Source: Pollenia angustigena
Taxonomy: Eukaryota > Arthropoda > Insecta > Diptera > Polleniidae
DNA: 64,000 nucleotides
Direction: 5' to 3'
Assembly: GCA_930367215.1 (NCBI GenBank)
Contig: OV884056.1
Coordinates: 253,111,127 to 253,175,126, forward strand
Shown here piece by piece: positions 35,601 through 44,877 of this stretch; position 1 is the first letter of the stretch; each line of letters opens with the position of its first letter. Below the pieces are notes generated by a model. It did no database searches, was not told where the DNA came from, and worked only from the letters and a program-made list of their open reading frames with translations. A program made the position numbers and the translations under genes.

Positions 35601-37873
35601 GTTCGACATGAAGCATCAAAAATTACTCGAAGTTTCGTAGTTGTACTCTGAGGTCGCAACACACATTGATGTGGAATAAAATAGTGAGGAAAATCCGGTA
35701 TTTTGTCAACATATGACATATGACCTAGGTCGAAATACTCTTTCATAAAATCATGATACATTTCTTTCATATTTAAATCTCTAGAAAGTCGCCTTTCTAG
35801 TGCAAGAAATCGCCTTTTAGCGGTTTCAAAAGATAAACCAAGTGTTTTTGTATCAGATTTGAAAGGCAAAGAGACTTCAAATCGTCCTGACGGTAAACGT
35901 CGTACTGAATTTCTAAACATTTCCTCACATTTTTGCTGTTCCTCAGAATAAATTTTTGTTGATTCATTTGGAAGTTCTTCTAACTCCCAGAATTTTCTAA
36001 CAATTGAATCTATATTGCTCTCGTTTTCTACAGACGTACTTAAATGAAAGACGTTTGTATTGCCGCTCGAGCCCTTTGATTGGTAATACTTTCCAGTAAC
36101 AATCCAACCAAGCGAAGTCTTTTGAAGAATTGGCAGGCTAGTGCCAGACCTTATTTGTCCAATACAAATTAAGTCAAAAAATATTTCCGCACCTATTAAA
36201 AGATCAATCTTTCGAGGCTTATAAAAGCAAGGATCGGCTAATTCTATATTTCTTGGAATATTCAAGCTAGTCGTACTAATTTTATGATCAGGCTGTAAAT
36301 TTGTTATAGAACTCAATACCCAAAACTTTGAAGTAAATTGTGTAGAGTTAACCCTCGACGTGACAGTTAAATTTACGCATGATTTTGAAAATGAATTTGT
36401 TTCGCTAATACCATTCAAATTCAATCTACCTCCTTCTCTTTTTAATCGTAGTAGCTGTGCAAGTTCCTCAGTAATCAAATTTGGTTGAGAACCGGAATCT
36501 AAAAGAGCTCTGGCTAATATAAAATCACCAGAACTATTTCTAACTTTCACGACGGCTGTAGCAAGAATAATTCTTTCATCAGAAGATGAATCGGTAGATG
36601 CTTGAGAAGTTGACGGTGGTTCAAAATTGTTGTTTGAAGAATTATTATTGTTATTATTAGAATTTGCACTAGTACTGTATCTATGTAGCAATGCGTTATG
36701 AGAACCACTACAAATTCTACATTTAGACGCTGTACATCTAGCTACTGTATGTCGTTTTTTTAAACAATTTATGCAAGCTGGCACAGATTTTATGAAATCA
36801 AATCGTTGGTTTACAGGCTCAGCAGCAAAAGAAGGGCAATTTGTTATTATGTGTTGATTGGATTTACAAAATAAACATTTGTCAGTAGATTTTTTAGATT
36901 TAGTACAATTTAGTGATGTTTTATTATTTTTCTTCGTAAAATTTTCAGTTTTATTTTTATTAAACCTCGGTCTTGAACTTGAAGATTCATCAGCTGCAAT
37001 ATGCTGGTACCGTTTATTCAAGGCGGTTTCACAGTCTGACCATAGTGGCAACCTTTCGAAATCTAGCTGTTCTTCCCACTTTGTCTTAGTCACTGGATCT
37101 ACTTTTGACATCACTAAATGTATTAAAATAGCATTTGTAATTTTCTTATCATCACCAATCGATAAAAGTGAATCATATATTGCTGAAACTGTATCAATCA
37201 TACTTCTCAAAGCAGATGCCGAAGGTTTAGTGATCTCTGGTAGATCAAAGAGTTTTGATATGTTATCAAAAAATATCAGACATTCATTGTCATATACCTT
37301 TTTTAAACTGGCCAATGCTTTGGGATAATTTTCTTCTGAAATCTGAAAAGCTTTGACTGTACCCAAAGCTTCTTCGGACAAGCATGATATTAAATGATTA
37401 AATTTTTCTATGTCTGTCAACGTCGGATCATTGTGGACCAAGTTCTCAAATAGGCTCATAAAATTTTTATAATCGGAGTATTTTCCGCTAAATTTAGGTA
37501 GCTTCATATTTGGGAGTCTAGAATGATGTGACTGTACACTAAAAGAAGTTTCAGGCACACTTGACTTTCTATTTTTAGTCAAAATACTCAAAAACAATGA
37601 TTTAGTGGTCACACAAATGTCTTCAAGCTCAGCTCTATCGTCATTGTCGGGATCCAAATTATCCACATCTGACTGCAGCTTCATTGCCTGCTCAATATAA
37701 GTTTTAAGAATGTCTAATCTGCATTCCAACTCAATTGGATTAAAAGAAATCGTCTTTTCTCGAATGGACTGACGAATTCGCGTAATATTTTGTACGACTT
37801 TTGCCTTTTTAGCAAGTAATTTCTCCAAAGTTTCCGCTATGGAAGGAGATTCTTGATGTTTTCTACTAGGCAT
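32699..37873 (-). CDS. BEL/Pao Gag-Pol polyprotein (1724 aa, intact)
   Basis: It encodes the structural and enzymatic proteins for reverse transcription and integration of the element. Start ATG at 37873, stop TGA at 32699-32701, no internal stop. Visible domains: coiled N-terminus (1-110); DUF1759-type Gag (about 120-290); zinc knuckles CX2CX4HX4C at 333-346 and 367-380 plus a third Cys/His cluster at 385-397; aspartic protease LLDSGSQPNLI (Asp459); reverse transcriptase with TADIEKMY (795) and YVDDL (871-875); RNase H residues Asp1043, Glu1086, Asp1116, Asp1162; integrase zinc site H1357/H1362/C1392/C1395; integrase core Asp1427, Asp1492, Glu1544 (51 residues between the last two); C-terminal DUF5641 (about 1620-1720). 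All catalytic residues are present, so it may be active. From about residue 1480 the DNA is about 58% GC, compared with about 40% upstream. Confidence 0.95.
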   Translation of the reverse strand: MPSRKHQESPSIAETLEKLLAKKAKVVQNITRIRQSIREKTISFNPIELECRLDILKTYIEQAMKLQSDVDNLDPDNDDRAELEDICVTTKSLFLSILTKNRKSSVPETSFSVQSHHSRLPNMKLPKFSGKYSDYKNFMSLFENLVHNDPTLTDIEKFNHLISCLSEEALGTVKAFQISEENYPKALASLKKVYDNECLIFFDNISKLFDLPEITKPSASALRSMIDTVSAIYDSLLSIGDDKKITNAILIHLVMSKVDPVTKTKWEEQLDFERLPLWSDCETALNKRYQHIAADESSSSRPRFNKNKTENFTKKNNKTSLNCTKSKKSTDKCLFCKSNQHIITNCPSFAAEPVNQRFDFIKSVPACINCLKKRHTVARCTASKCRICSGSHNALLHRYSTSANSNNNNNNSSNNNFEPPSTSQASTDSSSDERIILATAVVKVRNSSGDFILARALLDSGSQPNLITEELAQLLRLKREGGRLNLNGISETNSFSKSCVNLTVTSRVNSTQFTSKFWVLSSITNLQPDHKISTTSLNIPRNIELADPCFYKPRKIDLLIGAEIFFDLICIGQIRSGTSLPILQKTSLGWIVTGKYYQSKGSSGNTNVFHLSTSVENESNIDSIVRKFWELEELPNESTKIYSEEQQKCEEMFRNSVRRLPSGRFEVSLPFKSDTKTLGLSFETAKRRFLALERRLSRDLNMKEMYHDFMKEYFDLGHMSYVDKIPDFPHYFIPHQCVLRPQSTTTKLRVIFDASCRTSSHSSLNDLLMVGPTVQEELYSTLIRFRFHKYAITADIEKMYRQVLVGENDINFQLILWRQNPSDDLKIFRLNTVTYGTASAPFLAIRCLIHLSDLFKETLPIGSKVVRSDFYVDDLITGPESYQDLDIVRNQVNEILSSAGFKLTKWVSNHPEIYNSFQKEKLLHSDSDSAKALGIHWVPKNDSFKFHLEDNFRDLKATKRNILSVSSRLFDPLGLLCPMVTKSKMLLQELWIQKLDWDESIPMRLNTSWENFKSNLMEIDSISIPRFVSTTSTAKIQIHGFADASIRAYGCCIYIRSSDSNKIESRLLTAKSKVAPLKTKSLPRLELCAAHLLAKLWSRIKLMMSFEIESVNFWTDSEITLHWIKTHPSSLATFVSNRVAEIQELSEQVSWRHVPTKQNPADIVSRGCDVKDLKNSIWFEGPSFLLSDSSHWPVNEHFELTENQKLLETRKTNVLLAVEDPQNCLLDLIERFSSYKKLLRVTSFVLRFIDILRKRKINKNSTPTAIELKWSFYRLVETIQNYNFSEEIAKMQKSEVLQSNIQRLTPFIHSFIEENRKFSLIRVGGRLLNADLDYNTKFPLLLPKRNSFVTLYLRNLHTENCHAGTKALIALSRENIWLINAKEECSRIIRKCVHCFRYKPKLMSQIMGNLPTNRVRATRPFLVVGVDFCGPINVSLRIRGRPPLKMYIAVFVCFTSKAVHLELVSDLSTDSFLLCFKRFAARRGVPQTVFCDNATNFVGASRVLRELQQAFDRSRQAVESYAASSGVKFSFIPPRAPHFGGLWEAAVKQAKFLLLQAVGNASLTQEGMATMLAEVEAVLNSRPIAPLSPDPNDGEALTPAHFLLGEGLRSLPPESGEDVNVKEGKLWKRWRMLCGLKQTFWQAWSRDYILGIQTKAKWHQDFPNLKVGQVVLIHEDNCPPQQWLTGRVVKVVEGEDGKVRVAEVKTRTGVFRRPVHKLAPLPNN

Positions 37874-38214
37874 TATATTTTATAATTTGTATGGATAGGA
37901 ATTAAAATTTCTGAAATACCAAAATAACTTATTGGTTTACTATTTTTAACGAAAATCAATTTTAAATGAACTTAGTAAAATTGATATAATAATTCTCTCG
38001 TCAGCTTATGAAAATATTCGGATTATATTTCTTCTATTTGTAGAAATATTTTATCTTTCTATTTAAAATTATCAATTCCGATCACTACGTTCAAATATTA
38101 AATTATTTTTTCCACTTAAATCAGCCTTTGGTTAAAATAATTAAATTTTATTAAACCAAGAAATCTTTTTTTTTGTTAATAAATTTAAAAACAAGTTGTT
38201 AAAAATAATTGTTA

Positions 38215-38397
38215 CTAGTGTGAACGCACTTATCAATTTATGTTTTATGATTGCACGAAATTAAATTTTTCAATGCTAGTGTGAACACAACAAACAATTT
38301 ATTTTTCCAAACCTGTATTAATTTAACTTTTCGATGCTAGTGTGAATGCTTCACACTGTACAGCTGATATTACTATTAAATGGTATAGGAACGTATG
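38215..38397. repeat. Imperfect 61 bp tandem repeats in the BEL leader
   Basis: CTAGTGTGAA recurs at 38215, 38276 and 38337. The rest of each unit is only loosely similar, so these are old duplications or spaced motifs. Confidence 0.55.
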
Positions 38398-38818
38398 GAA
38401 ATTGACAAACGAATGTAAAAATAAAAGAAAACAAAGATAATAAATTTAGCATTAATTAATTATTTTATAAAATTAAAGAATTAACACTCGCGAATATTTT
38501 CGTTTAATTTTACGTGCAAAAATATAAATATAAATAATTTGTTGCTACGGTAAAATGCCGACGGTAAAAAGAATAAATTTATTTTCTATCTCTCAGTAAT
38601 AAAAGAGACCAAATTATACAAGTGCGTGTGTGTATAAATATGTTTATTATTAAATGTTAACACTCGCGATTGTTTCACTTTTAAGGGTGGTTTTTAATAA
38701 AATTATTATTAAATAAATAAATTGTTTCACAATAAAGTGTAAAAAATATTGCTTGTGTTCGACTTGCACAGTGAAATAATTTTTGATTAAATTACAAAAA
38801 TCTTTAAATTTGATTAAT

Positions 38819-38938
38819 TTACAAATTTAAGGTAATAACACAAATATTTTTTACACTTTTTACCTCTGGTTCAGATTCTGAGTTACTCCCCTGGTTTCTC
38901 TCTGCTTTACAAATAATGCAACGGCAACGACGAGGCAT
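38819..38938 (-). CDS. Possible upstream small frame in the BEL leader (39 aa)
   Basis: The ATG at 38938 opens MPRRCRCIICKAERNQGSN, an Arg/Cys-rich start with a CXCX2C arrangement, then an acidic stretch SESEPE. Directly after the Glu codon the DNA reads GAG|GTAAAA, a fair splice donor (at 38863); read through, the frame ends at TAA 38819-38821. It could be a first coding exon joined to Gag, a regulatory uORF, or chance. Splicing to the acceptor at about 37911 would meet a stop before the Gag ATG, so a different acceptor would be needed. I have no family match. Confidence 0.3.
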   Translation of the reverse strand: MPRRCRCIICKAERNQGSNSESEPEVKSVKNICVITLNL

Positions 38939-39250
38939 CTAGGAATCTGGATCAATCGATGTTGATGTAGACCAGTGGTTAATGTTTTTATTGTTTTGTA
39001 TATTGTTTATTGTTTTGAATTTGTGTTTTATTAAGTTTTAACTTTAATAAAATGGTTTTTAACACAACACTTCACAATTGTTTTTAATAAAACTTTAAAC
39101 TTTTGAAATAGTTTATCAAAAGGTTTTTTATTTGGTTAAATTTTAAACTTATTTGTTTGTATTTTTGTTAACTTTTTAACTGTATGTATGTGTTTAACTT
39201 TTTGTAAATATTAAATTTGAAATAATTTATCAAATTTTTTGTTTTAAAGA

Positions 39251-39268
39251 GTCCCTGCTCGGGCGCCA
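39251..39268 (-). promoter_or_regulatory. Primer-binding site, tRNA-Lys type
   Basis: On the minus strand it reads TGGCGCCCGAGCAGGGAC, three bases after the 5' LTR. This differs at one position from the complement of the 3' end of tRNA-Lys(UUU), so that tRNA is the likely primer for minus-strand DNA synthesis. Confidence 0.85.
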
Positions 39269-39271
39269 AAA

Positions 39272-39617
39272 TGTTTATTCTTAATATTTTTTAAGAAAAT
39301 TAAAATGTAATTTAAAATTTATTTGGGCACTTTAAAACTTTACTAAAACAAAACACAACCGATTGATTTAGAATTCACTTTGCAAGTATTTAGGTATTTA
39401 TTATTTCTTATGTACAAAAGATGCTTAACTATGTGTATTTGTTCTAAATCCAGCAATACAGTTATATTTAACATATTAAGCAACTTTAGAGTTTACAAAT
39501 TAGTATTATAGGGTTAGTATTATTAAATTCATGTTTTGGTATTATTATTGTTATTATTATTATTATTATTATTATTTAAATTCAAAATTTATATTATTAA
39601 CGTATTATGGCGCAACA
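39272..39617 (-). repeat. 5' LTR of BEL/Pao element (346 bp)
   Basis: On the minus strand it starts TGTTGCGCCATAATACG and ends ...GAATAAACA, the usual TG...CA borders. It must contain the element's promoter and polyadenylation signal; I cannot place them precisely. A (TTA)n tract lies at about 39541-39577. Confidence 0.9.
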
Positions 39618-40077
39618 ATAACCTTAGTGCCACTAAGTGCACTACATGGTCTTGCCAGACCACGATTGAAAAACTCAGCCAAATAACATAAAAAAATTTT
39701 GTAATTGTTTTGTGTTTATATAAAATAATTTTGTCCTGGGGCCTGTCTCTACAAACTACAAGTAACAAATCTACAAGTAAAATAGATTTAACCCATTAAG
39801 GCCCGAACCATGATCCCATTGAGCTATAATGATGAAACTTTTACAATTTAATTGTTTATACCTAAATATGAAAGAAAACAAATTTTGGGCAAATCGGATA
39901 CGTTGGAGCCCAGATAACTCCCGTTGCGAAAACGCAACGTTTAACCTAAACGATATACAAATTAAGCGCATTTGTAAAAATTTTAAATTAAAATATTTTT
40001 TTCACGTCTTTAGGAAAAAAAATTAAAAAAGATATTAATTTACATTTTATTTTAAATTCAATTATGATATGCTCCAA

Positions 40078-40395
40078 CCCAGTAAAAAATTTCAAGGTTT
40101 TAGGAAGCAAGAAAAGTACAAGAGCGCTGATATATGCGCTGGCAATTACATACTACTTAGAAGCAACAGGGAAGCGAAAACTATTGAAGTCAATTTTCAA
40201 TATAAGTAAATTAAAATTTTTTAATAGCTTCGCATAATCCCTTATAGGTAAGCAGGTTGTAAGGGAATAGTTGAAATAATTATAAAAAAGAAAAAAATTA
40301 CGACCAAAGTTCAAAGTACTTCTGTTATTCCCTTACATGGAAGCACGTTGTAAGGCAATGATTTAAAAATGTGTTTACGATTATTCCCGACATGT
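40078..40395. repeat. Fragment related to MITE family B
   Basis: It starts CCCAGTAAAAAATTTCAAGG and carries 'agagcgctgatatatgcgctgg' and repeated 'ttcccttacatggaagcacgttgtaag' blocks. The latter blocks match the duplicated segment at 55838-56240, which suggests a shared superfamily. The right border is unclear. Confidence 0.45.
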
Positions 40396-40701
40396 TACCG
40401 AAAACAAGAGATGCTTAAAATTACTCCTTTTTTATTATGCAATCAGTCATAAAATTGTTTTTGAGCGGAGAGGACGCAAGCAAATAGAACAAAAGTGATC
40501 GTTTTTTAAATTAATAAACAAAAAATTACACATACATATATAATACAAATAACTGTAAGTATTCTTATTAAATACAATAATACATACATACATTTTTAAG
40601 TTTATTATTTTCGCGTACAGTTTCGTCCTATTTTAGAAATTACATAGGTATTAACTGTTTTGTGTGTTTGTTTTGCTTTTTATTATTTTCCATAAGTTTT
40701 T

Positions 40702-41405
40702 GTGTTGCATGTAAATTATAGTAGAAAAAAATTGTTGAAAGAAATGATTGGAAAAAGACGGCTTAATAAATTAAAGCAGAAAGAAAGGTATACAAATTTG
40801 ATAGCTCTTTCCGAGGCATCGGTTATTAATTCAGAAGATGTTACCGATATTGATGTTGCTTCTGTTGATGAGACGCAAAATATAGAACAAATGCCTATTA
40901 GTAAAACAGAAACTTTTAAGGAAAATATTAAAGAATGGTATCTTAAATTTCGGCCTTCTATTGCTAGTAGTTCAGCCCTATTGCATATATTAAACAGCGT
41001 TCATTCAGACATTCCGTTGAGCGTAGAAACACTTGTAGGAAAAAAATAATTGTGTATTAAGAGAACCGTAACTCCAGGGTCTTATGTTCATATTGGTCTA
41101 GAAAGAAATCTTTTAAAAATTGTGCATGTCATTAAAAAGTTTGACATTAAAGAAATTATTCTAGATATAGGAATCGATGGCTTACCTCTTTTTAAGTCCT
41201 CCGCTGTCGGTCTTTGGCCAATTTTGGCACGTATTGTCAATATGCCAATGATTAAAGTTTTCCTAATAGGCAGTTATATTGGGGTGCAAAAACCATGTGA
41301 CACAGATTTATTTCTTCATGATTTTGTTTCAGAAATGAAAACTTTAGTTGAGCATGGGTGCACTTTGGGTGCACTGCTGCGTCACTTTTTTCACATTTGT
41401 AAATT
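40702..41405 (+). pseudogene. Transposase-like gene fragment (DGLPLFKSS type)
   Basis: One reading frame runs through the region with a single TAA at 41047-41049. Before it lie a Lys/Arg-rich start (first ATG at about 40744, MIGKRRLNKLKQKERY) and a section with FKENIKEWYLKF. After it come GSYVHIGLERNLLKI and DIGIDGLPLFKSSAVGLWPI. The order 'charged N-terminus, G.Y.H.G...L, (I/N)DG(L/I)P(L/I)F(K/R)SS..(F/L)WPI' is one I recall from uncharacterised transposon-encoded insect proteins, where the first DDE Asp is thought to lie in this motif. The gene stops at about 41405, where sequence of the 153 bp Helitron-like unit takes over. The C-terminal half, with the rest of the catalytic triad, is missing. 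Confidence 0.6.
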
Positions 41406-41640
41406 GATCGGTCCATAATTTACCATAGGACCCATATAAAACCCACTTTCGAAAAACACTTTGGTACGCCTAAAACCATAAAAAATAATTCTATTGTTAT
41501 AAATTTTGTTCTGTCACAGCTTTTAATGACTAGAAATCACACTGTCGGTTCATAATTTACCACAGGTTCAATATAATGCCCACTCCTGAAATATCCTAGC
41601 TGTCAGTGGATGGTATCAATTATTGAAGTAACCCTGCTGG
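41405..41640 (+). repeat. Fragment of the 153 bp Helitron-like tandem unit
   Basis: It carries GATCGGTCCATAATTTACCA and the following CCATATAAAACCCACTT, with a second diverged unit, then 'gctgtcagtggatggtatcaat', matching the right end of 3739-5315. The junction with the transposase-like frame is abrupt. Confidence 0.65.
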
Positions 41641-42513
41641 AAGTTTGTGTCAATTGTTCCTGGATTTGTGAAAATAGAACAAGTTCAAAAGGATAGAACT
41701 CATGACCAGTGAAAGGAGAACTAATCATCTTACTGGTGCATAAAGAACAATAAGGTAAAAAAGTAATGAATTACGGTACATACTACATTGTATCGAAATA
41801 ATCTTACATTGTTCTAACTAACACTTAACACGTTCATTGAGAATAGATGTGTGACTGGTCAAATGGTGTCAATTAACCAATGACAAACCCATGTAAAAGT
41901 GATAGATCTTATTCATATAAACTGTTAGAACTAGAACCGGTCTCTTCCCCCAAAGACCTATCACGGGACTACTTTGGTGGAAGTTCGCTTCCCTTTAGGA
42001 AAATAGCACACTTGACATAGAGAATTTACCTACTGCGTAATAACAACAACTTATAATTTACATGTTTTATTATGTTGTTTTAAATAGCAAGTGATTGTAT
42101 AAATATATTTTATTTGATAATTTTATGTAATTTGTATATGGTTTAGGCCCAGTGTTGCGTTTTCGCATCACGGATGTATCCAATCATAAAAAAAGTCTCA
42201 AATGTCTACGATGATTGGATTTTTGAGTAGAAATAATAATGTTCGTATGTTAGCTATCTCCTTCAGAAGTTTTAGATAGGTATATTATATATTACTTTAT
42301 TTTTTTAAACTTTTTCCAAAAGTACCCCCCAAAATCAGGAAAAATTAAAAATTTAAATTAAAAGTTTTTATAAAAAAAACTTATGTATGATACAGATATT
42401 AAGTTAAATTTTATTTATCTGTACTTTATAACAATATCACGTAACAACAATATGCCTGAGGGGAGGTTTAAGTGAACGTTGCGAAAACGCAACGCAGGGC
42501 CTTAATGGGTTAA

Positions 42514-43219
42514 AACAAAAACAGAAATTTTAAAATTGTTACGTTTTTAGTGTATTTTACTTAAAGTTTTGAGAAACAGGGCCATGTTATGTAATTATTT
42601 TAATACTTGTAATTGTAAAATATGGAAATTATTCTGTTAAACAATAATTGAAAAATACGTTTTTGTCTCTGTTTCATTTTGAAATTACCGCAGCGGTAAT
42701 TACAAATAATGCACAACGGAAGGGTACGGTACCGCTTTCAGTGCAACCCTTAGTTAAACCATGCATAATTTTTGTTTTGTAAACATTGAAAGTTAAAATC
42801 ACGTAAAAGCATACACCATTAATGGTCAATAGGTGGGTGTATTCTGAAAAGAAATCGTTTTCCTTATGCCCCCCCCCCCCCCCCCTCCCCTAAATTATAA
42901 AAATATGTTTTGTTTATTTCGATAGTTTAAGAATTCCCAATAATAATATTTGTTTTAAATGTACAAAATTTTTGGAAATCCCAGCAAGTTTTTTGTTTGT
43001 TAATCTAATAGTTATTTATTAGATATTCCCAATGAAACATCTAGTTTACCGTATTCAAATACTTATTATGCTACATTCAAACCCATCAGGTGCCATCTAT
43101 ATCCAAAGACTAAACGTTTGACTTGATAATGCGTGCGGTTGAATTATTACTTAGCCTTCGTAAATGCAATCTTTATGTATGTATGTGTTATATGAATAAA
43201 CTGCAGTGCATATATATGT
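42514..43219. other. No gene; short palindrome and poly(C) tract
   Basis: An ATTACCGCAGCGGTAAT palindrome lies at about 42684-42700. An uninterrupted C17 tract lies at 42869-42885, and could fold into G-quadruplex/i-motif structures on the respective strands. No gene is seen. Confidence 0.5.
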
Positions 43220-43820
43220 CAGGGCCTGGCCAGGCCCTGGTGGATACAATATGCACAAAATTTTTATTTGGCCAATTTCCACGCCCACATTGTTTAAATT
43301 TACACTTTTTTCTCATTTGCTTGTAAAAAACACTTTGATTGAGGAAAACACGAAGTTTCGTTCTAATATATTTAATAATTGAAGCACAGCCGCGAATAAC
43401 GTTTTAAGTTACAAAATAATAATTTTTCAGGAGAGCAAAAAAAAGTTTTTTGACAGGCAGCATTTTTTGTTTTAAAAAAATTTTTTTTTCTATTATTTAA
43501 AATAATGATAATAAAAACTTTAATGCAAAAGGGTTTTTAAACATTATTCCGCACTGCAAAATCCTTTCGGTTTCATCATTATGTTAGTAACTTGCAATGT
43601 TCTTCCACTGGCTGACACTTTGTACGCCATTTTGAAGGCGTTAAGGTGCATAGTTTTGGTTGATTTGATGTTTAAACTGTGTAAGAGAGTAAAGTCAACC
43701 TTTATCTGCAAAAAAACAGTTTTTGCAAAATGTGGCGTTTACAACGTTTTTCGCGGCTGTGCTTCAATTATATTAAAAAAAAACGGGAAAAAAGTCAAAA
43801 ATGCCAGGCCAGGACTTGGT
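43220..43820. repeat. Possible TIR element with CAGGGCCTGGCCAGGCC end
   Basis: A 20 bp palindrome CAGGGCCTGGCCAGGCCCTG begins at 43220. Near 43800-43820 the minus strand reads CAAGTCCTGGCCTGGCA. These could be the two ends of one element into which the family C MITE inserted. No target duplication is seen. Confidence 0.35.
43379..43767. mobile_element. MITE family C, copy 2
   Basis: The ends are TTGAAGCACAGCCGCGAATA and, inverted, TTGAAGCACAGCCGCGAAAA. It aligns with 15261-15614 throughout and contains an extra block of about 30 bp (43567-43600). The 95-codon plus ORF at 43581-43868 crosses its border and is not a gene. Confidence 0.8.
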
Positions 43821-43869
43821 GTTCGCTTAAGGGTTAAAATATGTAATCCGAAAATGAGATTGATTTAAG

Positions 43870-44875
43870 TTAAACTAAGATTGAATCATTCTCAAAACGC
43901 GCTTGATTCAAGTATTTAAAAGTTGATTTTATCCCCAAATCGTGCTTGAAAAAAACCAAAAAAGAAATTAGAAAGAAAAAATTATTATTATTGATTTACC
44001 TACCCAACAACATCATGCCCGATATGATTTTTACTTTAAACATCGTTTGTACATATTTAGCTAAAAATAAAACATGAAAATAATACATATGTACATATAT
44101 ATGTATGTATATGTTTTTCTTCTTGTTTTGTTGGTTTTGTTGTTTCTACAAACAAAAAACAAATCATTTTGTTCGAACTTGTGTTTTGTTGTTGCAATTT
44201 TACAACAAATTTTGAAAAACACACCCGTAATCACGCATAAAAGAATGCAATGCTAAGACTAATGGTGTTTTCTTTTATGACAATAATGTTCCATATATGC
44301 TGCCATTCGTGCGGGTTTTTGTTCCATTCTAAAAATATATGCAAAAATGTGAGAAGTTGTCGTTTTCCTTTCTAAACATGTTGCAACAATAAATGGAAAA
44401 TTTGTTCCATTTCTTACCCGCAGTTATAACTGAGTGTGAGATAATACCCTTTTTTGCATCTGCATAAAGTACTTTTTTATTCAAGCAAATATTTTTTTTC
44501 TTGTGTTTGCGGACAATTTGCGTTATATTGTGATTTTTAGTTATATTATGATGGATATAAAAACTTTGTTTTTCGTTTGTTTTACTTTTATTATATTTTT
44601 TTTGTCGCAAAATTTTTAACAATAGCTGACATTATTTATTAAAAATCAGTGCTGTTAACGCTTATTGGAATTGTAAGAAAATTTAATGTTGAAAATTGCT
44701 ACAAGCGTGGTGAATATCGCTTTTAGTACAAACTTTGCCTTCAATATTTAACACGCTAAATACACATTAGTGTTGAGTGTAAAACGTAGCTATTATTTTG
44801 TTCCATTGTAATTTAGAAAAATGTATCACTTTGTAAGGGTTCGTGTAACCTAATAAATATATTACATATATTACA
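43870..44875. other. AT-rich DNA, no identifiable gene
   Basis: Tyr/Lys/Asn-rich ORFs (for example 44329-44622 minus) reflect base composition. No repeat border is seen. Confidence 0.35.
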
Positions 44876-44877
44876 GA

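Larger units (their letters stand above)
37874..39250 (-). other. Untranslated leader of the BEL/Pao element
   Basis: This stretch of about 1.4 kb between primer site and Gag start is very AT-rich. It holds three copies of CTAGTGTGAA at exactly 61 bp spacing (38215, 38276, 38337) and one small upstream frame (38819-38938). A splice-acceptor-like TATTTCAG sits on the minus strand just upstream of the Gag ATG (acceptor at about 37911). Confidence 0.75.
32355..39617 (-). mobile_element. BEL/Pao LTR retrotransposon, almost full length
   Basis: The element runs right to left: 5' LTR (39272-39617), primer-binding site, a leader of about 1.4 kb, one Gag-Pol frame, a short purine-rich tract (minus AATGGGGCCGGAA, 32670-32682) and the 3' LTR (32355-32669). 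Domain order PR-RT-RH-IN with a DUF1759-type Gag is diagnostic for BEL/Pao. The LTRs differ by only two substitutions and one 16 bp indel over about 300 bp, so insertion is recent. There is no env-like frame. The outer end of the 3' LTR is missing, and no target duplication can be seen (right flank ATAAC). Confidence 0.93.
39792..42509. mobile_element. Element with TTAA/CCC ends (piggyBac-like), 2.7 kb
   Basis: TTAA at 39788-39791 and 42510-42513 flanks identical inverted ends CCCATTAAGGCCC. The palindrome-like motif GTTGCGAAAACGCAAC lies about 140 bp inside the left end (about 39924) and about 30 bp inside the right end (about 42479). A related GTTGCGTTTTCGCATC is near 42155. The interior includes a CCCAGTAAAA-family piece, a broken transposase-like gene that does not look like piggyBac, and a Helitron-like fragment, so it is a composite. 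Confidence 0.65.

Noticed and set aside
36858..37328. 156-codon plus-strand ORF opposite Gag
   Set aside because: Antisense shadow of the BEL Gag coding region; no start context or domain.
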